From positions 1,431,001 to 1,495,000 of the forward strand of contig CM033403.1 in NCBI GenBank assembly GCA_019426215.1: 64,000 nt of DNA, in the 5' to 3' direction. The position numbers and the translations under genes were made by a program. Shown piece by piece: positions 46,970-57,600 of this stretch; the stretch's first letter is position 1; the number at the start of each line of letters is the position of its first letter. A model generated the notes under the pieces. The model made no database searches, was not told the origin of the DNA, and was given only the letters and a program-made list of their open reading frames with translations. The DNA is from Buddleja alternifolia. Lineage: Eukaryota; Streptophyta; Magnoliopsida; Lamiales; Scrophulariaceae.

Positions 46970-48480
46970 TTAAATACAATAAATGAAATCACAATTTACA
47001 ACTATGTACTGCTCAACAATGCAACCTTCCGGTCGACTACGATTTTTCACGTAGCCTTTCAATACCTTCATATAACGCTCAGCCGGATACATAGATCTCA
47101 TAAAAGCCGGTCCACATAGTTGAGTCTCTCTAACCAAGTGAATGGGTAGGTGAGTCATTATATCAAAAAAAGCAGGTGGAAAATACATCTCAAGCTCACA
47201 CAAAGTGATGACAATTTGTTTCTGAAGTGCAGGAAATTGCTCAGGATCAAACACCTTGCTCCACATTGCTTTGAAAAAGAAACACAATCTAGTTATCGTG
47301 TCTCTCACCTTTTTTGGCAAAATGGCCCGTATAGCAATTGGTAGCAAATGATCCATGATTACATGACAATCGTGAGTCTTCAAGTGTTTTAGCTTCAAAT
47401 CCTTCATTGATACAAGACTGCTAATGTTTGAAGAATACCCTTCTGGAACTTTCACTCCATTAAGAAACTCACATAATGCAATTTTTTCTTTCCTGGCTAG
47501 AGTGTGAGCTGCTGGAGGCAAATAAGTACGTTTCCCCTTATTTGTTGGTGTCAATTTTTCTCTTATCTTCATTTCAACCAAGTCTAACCGTGCCTTTACA
47601 CCATCTTTTGTCTTTCCGGGCACATTTGGAAGTGTACTAATGACACTATCAAATACATTTTTCTCAATATGCATAATATCAAGAAAATGTCTAACATGTA
47701 AAGACGTCCAATACGGCAACTCAAAAAATTGACCTTTTTTTCCACCCAGTTTTTGCAAGGCCACCTGCAAAAGTCTTTCCAAATTTAACGTCCAAGTCTT
47801 TTACATTATCAAACACTTCTTCACCAGTTAAGCACTTAGGAGCTCGGCCTTCTTCTATATTCCCATTGAAAGCTTTCTTCCACCGACGATATCGATGGTT
47901 CCGATTTAGCCATCTCCGATACCCTTGGAATGCATATTTCTGAGAGTGTTTCAATCGATATTGATCTGTACTCTTGACACAAATGGGGCATCCACATTGG
48001 CCATGTACACCATATCCCTCGAGGTTTGCTCTTGCCGGGAAATCATTGATTGTTCCAAATAACATGACTCTGAGATTAAAACTTTCTTCTCTGAACCTGT
48101 CAAATACTTGAACACCGGTGTCCCACAACACCTTCAAATCCTCAATTAAAGGAGCCAAGTAGACATCTATATCATTTCCAGGTTGTTTCGGCCCAGAAAT
48201 GAGTATAGGCATCATTATATGCTCTCGCTTCATGCATCGTGATGGGGGAAGGTTGTAGATCATCAAAATCACCGGTCATGTACTATGTGAGCTACTTTGC
48301 AAGCCATGAGGGTTCATGCCATCTGTAGCCAATACAAGGCGCAAGTTTCTTGATTCTTCACCAAATTCAGGGAAATCATCATCAATCTTTTTCCATTGAG
48401 GAGAATCTGAGGGGTGTCGAATCTTGTCATCTTCAATCCTTTCTTCAAGCCTTCTATCAGCATGTCATGTCAAGTCCTTG
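46970..48480 (-). pseudogene. CACTA transposase TNP2 core and DUF4218, broken
   Basis: A minus-strand frame joining LTWHADRR-like codons at about 48475, EDDKIRHPSDSPQWKKID, RLVLATDGMNP, LPPSRCMKREHIMMPILISG, YLAPLIEDLK and GYGVHGQCGCPIC (tnp2 family). After a frameshift near 47730-47780 it reads LPYWTSLHVRHFLDIMHIEKNVFD, MKDLKLKHLKTHDCHVIMDHLLP (DUF4218 start), EMYFPPAFFDIMTHL and GYVKNRSRPEGCIVEQYIV. Two internal stops are TGA where the family has Trp (near 48468 and 48281). The protein ends at 46970, right next to the subterminal repeats, without the usual long C-terminal region. It would cut and paste the element in the nucleus if intact. Confidence 0.88.
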
Positions 48481-49250
48481 GCTAACTCTTTACTACTGTA
48501 CATGCGTTTAAATCGTGGTATTATAGGCAAATACCACATGGTTTTGACAGGCGCAGATCCATTCTTCTTGTATCGTGAGGCGCCACATTTCGGACAGGCC
48601 TTCAATGATGCATAGTCAATTCTAAATAATACGCAATCATTGAGACATGCATGTATCCTCTCATATCCCATGCCAATTGAGGTTAACATCCGTTTAGCCT
48701 CATAAGTACGATTAGGTAACACATTATCCTCAGGTAGCATGCTTTTTAATAAACCAAGTAAGTCTGTGAAACTCTTATCACTCCACCCATTATTGGCTTT
48801 TAACTTGTATAGGTTCAAAACTGCTTTCAATCTTGTGAATTCACTACCACTATACAGTGGTGTCTTTGAATCACTTGTCAAATTGTCAAACATTTTAGGA
48901 CAATTTCACAAATCCTGCTCAATCACATTTGTCATCTCCTCCAAACGATCAGGCTCATAATCATTCATGTTGAAATCCTGTGATGGATATGATGTACCAC
49001 CCAAATCATCCGACGTGACACTGCTTTCATCGTGTCTTGTCCAACGTGTTTAGCTTTTATCAATTCCATTACACACCAAATGTTCTTCCAACTCACGTGG
49101 ACTAATTCTCTTTCCAAAACAACAACGTAAACACGGGCAAGTGATCCTAGTTGGATCTGGTACATGCTCAACCGCAAACTTTATGAACTCTTTCACCCCT
49201 TTCTCATACTGTTCCGACATACGATCCGCTAAAATCCAACTTCGATCCAT
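48465..49250 (-). pseudogene. CACTA transposase N-terminal part
   Basis: 49050-49250 reads MDRSWILADRMSEQYEKGV then CPCLRCCFGKRISPRELEEHLV, the Transpos_assoc domain that begins CACTA transposases. A frame change follows, with YEPDRLEEMTNVIEQDL in 48900-48960 and a stop near 48906. Then 48465-48893 gives MFDNLTSDSKTPLYSGSEFTRLKAVLNLYKLK, GWSDKSFTDLLGLLKSMLPE, HACLNDCVLFR, CPKCGASRYKKN and IPRFKRMYSSKELAKDLT. The Cys pairs are conserved. Reading continues into the TNP2 core through one TGA. Confidence 0.85.
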
Positions 49251-49910
49251 TTTGATTCTGAATTAATTAAATTAAATAATTTTATCATCAGTTGATAGTT
49301 GAATTAATTACATAATTTTTATTTTAATTTATTTCCCATTATTCTAGAAAAAATTCGGCAGAGTAACAACGCAAAAATTTCTACCAAGTTCTTGACTTAA
49401 TCTTCCTCCAAACTTGCAACCAACAAAATTCGTATCTTTCAACCACAACAAACCCGATATTCTAATCTTTCACCCACAACAAACCCAAAAAGTCGATCTT
49501 ACTATACGAAAATATTGATCACTAGTTGGATCACATAAAACATCATATTTCAATCAACTACAAATATTGATCACCAGTTGGATCACATAAATCACATAAA
49601 ACTAAAAATAAAGCATCATTTTATAAATATATATTGATCACCAATTGGATCACATAAAGCATCATATTTCCAACAACTACAAATATTGATCACCAGTAGG
49701 ATCACATAAATCACATAAAACTACATATTTTCAGCAACTAAGTATAAATATAGATCACCAGCTGGATCAATGTACCCTAAACCACAAAATAACCACAATT
49801 TAATCTCAAATCAAACGTAATTAACATCCGACTAACCCAAATTAATACTAAATTCAGTCAAATCCCTATTTTCCTTAAATTTTTCAATAAATAAGCAAAT
49901 TTCAAGAATA

Positions 49911-50280
49911 TACACAAATATACATACACCCACACATACACAAATATATACATACACCCACATATACACAAATATACATACACCCACACATACACAAATA
50001 TATATACATACACCCACATATACACAAATATACATACACCCACACATACACAAATATATATACATACACCCACATATACACAAATATACATACACTCACA
50101 CATACACAAATATATATACATACACCCACACATACACAAATATATATACATACATCCACATATACACAAATATACATACACTCACACATACACAAATATA
50201 TTTACATACACCCACACATACAAAAATATATATACATACACCCACATATACACAAATATACATACACAAATATTCAACTC
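49911..50280. repeat. Minisatellite in CACTA-1
   Basis: About 370 bp of imperfect tandem units alternating 'catacacccacacatacacaaatata' and 'catacacccacatatacacaaatata', sometimes with extra 'ta'. All six frames are open in places and give Tyr/Val/Cys-rich peptides, which I regard as meaningless. It lies upstream of the transposase ORF (minus strand). Confidence 0.85.
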
Positions 50281-50296
50281 TATATACACTCTATGT

Positions 50297-50404
50297 GTGT
50301 GTGTATATATATATATTTATCTAAAAAAAGTACCCACTAAATGGTGGTGGTCGGCGGAGGCGGAGGCGGAGGCGAAGGTGGGCGGCGACAGCGGCGGCGG
50401 TTGC

Positions 50405-50441
<37 letters not shown>

Positions 50442-50464
50442 AGTTAAATATATACATATGTATG

Positions 50465-50495
<31 letters not shown>

Positions 50496-50750
50496 CTAGA
50501 ACGAGAAAGAGAAAGAAAGAGAGATACCGAAAGAGGGGAGGAGCGGACGGCGGCCGAAGGTGGCGGACGACGGCGGCGAAAGAGAGAGAAATAGATCGAG
50601 AGAGAGAGAGAGAGAGAGAAATAGAGAGAGAGAGAGACCGAGAGAGAGCGAGAGAGAGCGCGAGAGAGAGGGTGGTGGTGGTGGGGGTGGTCGTGGGGGG
50701 TGTAATAGTGAGAGAATTGAGAGAGAGAGAGAGATAGTGTGAGAGAAAGG
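50297..50750. repeat. Microsatellite cluster (TA, GGCGGA, GA) in CACTA-1
   Basis: A string of simple repeats: TG/TA at 50297-50320, 'ggcgga' at 50350-50375, TA runs at 50406-50439 and 50468-50495, and GA runs at about 50580-50670 and 50715-50735. It sits between the CACTA subterminal repeats and the minisatellite. No gene was seen. Confidence 0.85.
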
Positions 50751-51360
50751 GGGGGCGGCCGGGTTAAGAAAACCCGGCCCCCTATGACAGCGGTTCGGGG
50801 TCGAACCGCTATCATATGTAATTTTGTGACAGCGGTTCGGCCTGAACCGCTGTCATGTGTTTTTTTGTGACAGTGGTTCTGGGCGAACCGCTGTCACATG
50901 TAATTTTTAATTTGTTTTTATTTTTTTGTGACAGCGGTTTGACTTTAGTCAAACCGCTGTCATATACGGGTTTATGACAGCGGTTCAACGTTGCCATAGA
51001 TCCGAACCGAGCACCCCTTATTACAGCAGTTTTTCAAAACCGCTGTAATAAGTATGCTGTAATAGGGCTTTTTTGTGGTAGTGAAAATTGTCACTAGACA
51101 TATATATAAATGATAATAATTTTTGTTTTATCATAATAAGAATTTTTAATGACAAAAATTTCATCATAATTGTCAATATTGAAAAATTAGTTTAACATGA
51201 ATAGTAATAACACAAATAGAGTGATAAGTATAATTATTATTATTAAGTTATAACTAAAATTGTATCATTAATACTAAGTTGTCACTGGAACAATGTCATT
51301 AATGTTTAATAGTAACATAAATGACCTTGACTATAATTATTAAAAATGACAATTTCTACT

Positions 51361-51576
51361 CTAAATATTTCAAGCATAACTTCCACGATTTCTTTTGGTA
51401 GCATTTAAGTGCGGCTTTTGAAACACATGGAGTGTGTATTATGTGTGGACAAGAATTGACACAATAAAAAAAATCCCAGAGTGATTGGACCACACCACTG
51501 CAATTAGAGCATGAGCCATTAAACCCCGTCAAATATAAATAAGTACCCATCTGTCTGATTTAGAGATATATATATA

Positions 51577-51608
<32 letters not shown>

Positions 51609-51615
51609 ATTATCA
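51361..51615 (+). promoter_or_regulatory. NPF gene upstream region with TA repeat
   Basis: The stretch before the NPF start. An uneven TA tract (about 51567-51609) ends only seven bases before the ATG at 51616. A TATA box cannot be separated from the repeat. Motif-level regulation cannot be read here. Confidence 0.5.
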
Positions 51616-54600
51616 ATGGCGGCCACCGGCGACGAAATCTCCATCGCCGCCGATCACATTCCGTTACTGAAGGACGACGCCATGACTGGATCTCTCGACT
51701 TCAAAGGACGACCTTCCCTACGATCTAAATCCGGTTGCTGGAAATCAGCTTCTTTCATCATCGGTAAATTTGATACATCCAATTATATATATAGGATAAT
51801 TATATTCACATCCCTTTCACTTGTGTCATTACCAAAATCCTCTTAAGATTTTAAAATTATTAACAGACCATGTGTTATTGTAAATGAGTCTCGGCTCGAG
51901 CCAATTAAATTATTGTTCAACCTTGTTTGAGCTTTTATCTAACTTCAAACTTTGCGTGTGACTTTGGTTTGATTATTGATTGACCCAGCTCAAACGAATG
52001 AGTCCGAGCTCTACTAGCTTGATTCTTTCACACACATTTATCATTTTTTTAATAATTGGACTGTGTTTGAGTCGAGTTTCAAAATTTATCGAATACAAAA
52101 ATTTATTCAAATTTGATTTGATAGGTTAATGAACCGAACTCAAACGAGTTTTTATTAATCAATTTCAATTTGAGTATCGAATAGTTTAAATTGACTTTCA
52201 ACCCTACATGTCTCGCTGAATTGTAATATTTTTATACCGAAAAAGTGAAATTGTAATGTGACAAGGGGTAAAACTGTAATTCTATTTTGTTTTTTTGATA
52301 AGAAACTGTAATTCTATTTTACTGACAAGAGAAATTAAGGTAATTTATCAAAAATGTGGATTTTTGTTTTTTTCTAATTATTAAGCTTAAAGTGAGTGGA
52401 AGTTTTATGAATTTATCTTATATGTGTATATATTTGTTGTCGTTTAATTGAGTATTAATTTTGGAGTGATTATATATATAAATTGTTATATATATATATC
52501 TATAGGGATTGGAGTGGCGGAGAGACTTGCATATTATGGAATAAGTTTGAACCTACTGAGCTATTTAACGGGACAGCTAGGACAACCGACGGCCACGGCG
52601 GTGTCTCTGTTGAATGCATGGTATGGAACGGCGTCGCTTTTGCCGATCGTGGGTGCTTTTGTGGCCGACTCATTTTCAGGCCGGTTTCGGATGATCATTA
52701 TGTCCTCGCTTGTCTACATCACGGTCGGTCAGTACTGTCTTTCAAAGAATAAATTTTTAAATTATATTGGGACCCACTTAGCTGCTATCTTTTCCTTTTT
52801 CGTTGACGTTTTCTCAAGTCATATGGTATTTTGTGTGGTTTACTAGGGGTACTCCGTACTTCTACATCATATTGAGCTCAACAGTCCGAGCGTGAATTAT
52901 GTGTCAGTTTTTACTTGAAGTGTTTGTTAATATCACACACAATATAATTTAATATATGAGATATATAGATATTCGGAATATTGAACTTGATTCGAGTGTG
53001 AATATTTATGCGTCTGTCTCTAATAAAAGTGTGTGAAAATCACACACAATACAAATTAATGTGTAAGAGATATAGACATTCGAACCATTTAACTTGAGTT
53101 AACATGATTTTTCCGTGGACCAGAAATCTTCCACCCAATTTGTTAGTAAATGAAAATGCTATGTACCACAATTGATCTTTCACCCTTTTTCAGCTTTTTG
53201 ACTCCATAAGTATTGATTTATTTGTGTAAAAAACATAAAAATAAGCATTGATGTATTAAATTTATTAGGGTCAATTAATTATAATAAGTTTTCTCATTAC
53301 AAATAATTATATAAAAATGGTGATATGCTGAACTGACCATGCATGTTTTTGTTTATACTATATATATATATATATATATGTCCCTTTGCAATAAAGTTCG
53401 AACAAAACATTGTGGTTGCATTTTTTTTCCTTTTTTGAGCAGGGTGGTTGCCAGAAAGTTGGATATGAAAAAAATGATACTTTTTCGATGAAATTATTTG
53501 TCAAACATATTATTGTAAACTATTTTTTATTTCGTTTTCATCTGTCCTTTTCGCACGTCTACTTCTTCTCCAGCTCAGTTTTGTTGCATTGTCTATTTAA
53601 AATAAATTCTCAAGTCCCACCGCTTTATTTCGTTGTGTTAATACACATTTTATGTTATTTTTAATTAAAAATACTCAGATTTCATTTTTATTTTCATAAG
53701 TTTCAATAATTATTTTTTGTTTCACCAAATCAGGCTCATATTTTTCTTTTTCCCACATCTTGGTGTTACGACGAAGCAAAACACATAATTTTAATCTCCC
53801 CAACCTTATGCATGTTCTTAAGATCTATATTGAGTATTTGTGGTAGTCTTTTACGGGGTCCACTTTTGTCATTATCAATTGTGAATATATTAAGCGGTAC
53901 AATATATTTATCTTTAGTCTACAATATTATTCATAAAATTATTACTTTTAAGGGATAATTACACTTACACCCCTACTAACATGTGTACGTAATTACATGT
54001 CACACCCTCGTATAATTGAAATTCCAGATATACATAAAACAATTGCATTTATCCCCTGAGTGGCTTAGGTCAATGATAAAATTGTAGTGTATGACATTTT
54101 TATCTTTAACTTAAATCTATAAGAACAACAAAATAATTATTTTGCCTGAAGAGCCGATAATACCACTCTGGGTAAATGTAGATTTTCTTTTCCTATTTTT
54201 TTGTTCTTATTCTTCTTTCTTTCCATCGAAACCATAGTCATCACTTCACTACTTGCTCGCACCACACTTTCATTGTCCACTCCAATATCCAAACGCATAT
54301 CCCTTTTTCCAATTTTCTTTTCAACACAACCACCCCTGAGCACCTTTATGCAGCCCGTCTCTGCCCCACAGTCGCCAACCCTCACCCCACTAATCAAGCC
54401 ACCACCGTCTAGCCTCCATCATTTTCTGGAAATTTTCTAAATATTTTGTGATTTCTTTTTTATTTTTTCTATTTTTTTATTGTGCGTCTGATTTTTCTAG
54501 GCATTTTAATTGTTTTCCATTTGTTTTTCTTATTTTTCTCAAATTTTCATATTCTGTTTATAATTCTTTTTATTTTTAATCGCTTTTTTCTGATTATTCG

Positions 54601-57600
54601 ATTTTTCTAAAAACAATTCATCTATGTTTTTGAGTTCGTTTCTATTTTTCAATTTATATTTTGGTTTTTACTTTATTTATTCTTGTTTATGTTTTGAAAA
54701 TATGGTCCTTTAATTAACAAATCTGATAGTTGAGATCTTAATAAAACATTTACTTTAGAGTTAATCAAGCTCTAAGTATAATAAATATTTAACGGTTGAT
54801 TATAAATGATCTTACGACTGAGAATAACTTTAATTTAATGTTTGCCAAATTCGCGAGTTTTGAAAAGATACTGTCCTTAAATTGTCAGTGAGGCAAATTA
54901 AAGGACTAATTTCACCACCCCAGTACAGTTACAAGACTAAATTTGAAAATTTTCACCAAAAGTACATGCTAACAGTACATTTTAATCCCTTATTATTTTT
55001 AAAAGTACATTTTAACCCCTCATTTTGGTCGTAAAAAGTTTACGTAATTTTATACAGGATTATTTTAGAAAATTTTAAAAAATCTTGTGATGACATCATC
55101 TTTCTTATTTTAGGGGGGTAAATGTAATTTCGAAGTTAATGGGTATGTATCTATAATTTCGATTATAAAAGGTGTGAGATTTATAATTGTACATGTTAGT
55201 AGCCGATGTAAGCATAATTATCTCTACTTTTAACTAACTAAATAATTTCATATACAATCAGAATATGAGGTCCAACCATTTTAAAAAACATAACCAAACA
55301 TGTCAACCATTTTCGCACAAAAAAAAAAAAAAAAAACCTCATTTTTCGCAATATTTTAAAAATGATGTGTGAAAATAAACTGAAAACACATCAAGACAAT
55401 GCCCACGTTTTTTGCATGACCACCGAAATTTTATTTTTAATCCCAAATTTTGTTTCTACTTTTGGTCTCAAACTTTACGAACTCAATACATTTAATCTCA
55501 AAGTTTAAAAAGATTTGCTCATTTGATCGTGTCCCTTAAATCTTACCAAAATTCATCATGTGTGTTGCAAGCATCTTTACTCAATTTTAGCAAATTGCAT
55601 ATAAATACCCTGAGTTATGCAAAACTCGACGCATATATGTATTAATTTCATAGTCAAGTCACACTCCGTATTTTTAGAACCACCATGCCTATTCATGTCA
55701 TCTAGTCATTAAATATCATTATTAACATATATTAATATATGTTTTTTGATATATTACTGCAATTATTATATCAATGTATACATTGATTTACGTAATAGAT
55801 CAATATTGTCTTTTTACGTAAAAAAATATTACTTTAAAAACTTAGATGTTCGTATAATTTTTAGATGTAGCTTTTCGTTAATACAACAATGATATATAAG
55901 TTATATATTTTACACATCTATACCTATTTGTAAATATTTAGTCATACCAAATACTATAAATGCATGTATAAAATATATGAGTATTTATGTATGTTACAAT
56001 TAAAGTAATTGCATACATACATACTTACACAATTATATGAAATTATTATAGATATTAATGGACATATTAGCGATGGTATTTAATACATATTAAATATGAC
56101 ATATGCTAAAACTCGTAAATATAACTGTATATATTGTAGTATTAATTATTGTATACTCATTTTATTCAATATTTTTATAGTTATGCGGTTATGTTAGATC
56201 ATAATACTATTTTGGAGAAGAATATTAATAAACTACATATGGGTAAGCTGTATATTGAAATAATGCTTTAAGTAATCCAATTCAAGCGAATAAAAACATC
56301 TCATTGATGTGGTTTGAGTGACATATGAAGTAAAATTGTATTCAAATGTCATGAAATCAAATCTTCTCGGCAGTAAGGCCTGAATGGATGTGATGTTATT
56401 TTTCGTTTCTAATTTTTCTTAAAACAATAAGAGGAATTATTTTTAAGGGAGTAGAGATATGATGGAGGAAGTATGTTTGAATGAGTTATTTTGAAAGTAG
56501 TAAGTGTAATAGTTAAGCGTGATGTGATGTCTTTTATGTAAAAAAATTTTTTTTTTTTTTTTAGAAAATTGGTATGGATGAGTTTATAAGAAAATCTATA
56601 CATATCTTAGTTAAACACATTGATTAATATATCCAAAAATATACAAAGTGTATCTTATTTTGTACCTTGCGTCATTTTGAATAAAGATAACTGATTATTT
56701 TAAAAATATTCACTGATAAAGGTCTTTTATTGTCAGGTGAATTGTCTAAAAATGGATAGTAAAAAATCTGACTTTTCCTTAAGAAAACTTGACATAAATG
56801 CCACTCAAATCCATTTTTCAAGGAAATTCAAATTTTTTTTAGGGAAATTGAGTGTAGCATTTATTTGAGATATTTTTAGGAGATGTCAAACAAATATAAT
56901 TTGATAAAATAAAATATCTGAAAAATTGAGAAATGAGATTTGGCATGCCATCCAACTGGGGCTTAAAACTTTCATTTTTGTCTACTCGGCCACCACATTA
57001 CTGATTCTTCTTCCACTTGGCAGCCATATCATTGATTTTCCCTCCAATTCTAAAAAATCTTCAATATTAACAATTTCCCATGAACACGACAACATTTCCA
57101 GCAATTTGATGTACGGCTTTATTGTACTTAAATCACTACCCTTCATAGTAAAGTATTAAATAGGCGTATATAGGAGTGGATCTTGTACCACATTTTGGTG
57201 TACCGTAGCATACATATGAACTTACAGCACCAGAAATGCAATTTTGCCGAAAAATTGTGAACACCGTACTTATGTCTTGTTCTAAGGATAATGGACACCA
57301 TTCATCTGAAAATTGCGCCTAATCATGTTCAGTTTTGAATATGCAGGGACTTGGGTTCATGACACTATCAGCTTCACTTAATTCATTCAACTCTTGCAAA
57401 TCTGCTTCACATAACACTACATCATGTTCTCCACCACACCTCCATATTATCTTCTTCTTCTGCTCTTTATACCTAGTAGCATTAGCACAAGGAGGGTATG
57501 CACCTTGTGTACAAGCATTTGGGGCCGACCAGTTCGATGAGGAACACAAAATCGAATTTGAAGCGAAAAGCTCATTCTTCAATTGGTGGTATTGTTTCTC

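Larger units (their letters stand above)
46430..51083 (-). mobile_element. CACTA (En/Spm) transposon, CACTA-1
   Basis: A 4654-bp element with termini CACTACTACAGAAA (46430) and, inverted, CACTACCACAAAAA (51083). It is flanked by AAA on both sides (46427-46429 and 51084-51086), the 3-bp duplication of CACTA elements. Both subterminal regions (46450-46740 and 50775-51065) are packed with 14-16-bp inverted motifs, CTATGACAGCGGTT and AACCGCTGTCATAG. A minus-strand TNP2-type transposase lies at 49250-46970. The region ahead of the transposase contains minisatellites and GA/TA microsatellites. Confidence 0.92.
46378..51360. mobile_element. Older CACTA-like repeat split by CACTA-1
   Basis: Left part 46378-46429 begins 'atcactacaacaaaca' and right part about 51084-51360 contains 'aattgtcactaga' and 'ataataatttttgtttt'. 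The right part matches 57940-58040 and both ends match the family at 58318-58720, which begins 'atcactacaacaaaag'. The pieces are therefore one non-autonomous repeat into which the CACTA element at 46430-51083 inserted. The distal right terminus was not found. No coding capacity. Confidence 0.5.
52728..57332 (+). other. NPF intron 2
   Basis: A 4.6 kb intron, GTCAGT...TTCAG. Apart from the MULE-like element (53952-55224) and the MITE (56377-56963) it is plain AT-rich DNA with a TA run (53360-53380) and T/A homopolymers (55318-55337, 56546-56563). A second potential acceptor, TGCAG, lies 14 bases downstream, after 57346. Confidence 0.6.

Noticed and set aside
49832..50195. Three overlapping minus-strand ORFs of 87-107 residues (Tyr/Val/Cys repeats)
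   Set aside because: They are the translation of the minisatellite in several frames at once; the low complexity makes a real protein unlikely.
50297..50815. Long ORFs on both strands with Arg/Glu or Ser/Leu repeats
   Set aside because: They come from the GA and TA microsatellites in the CACTA leader and have no domain.
54137..54440. Opposing ORFs of about 80 residues inside the MULE-like element
   Set aside because: No recognisable domain, and both strands are open in a biased-composition patch; possible captured DNA but not a gene.
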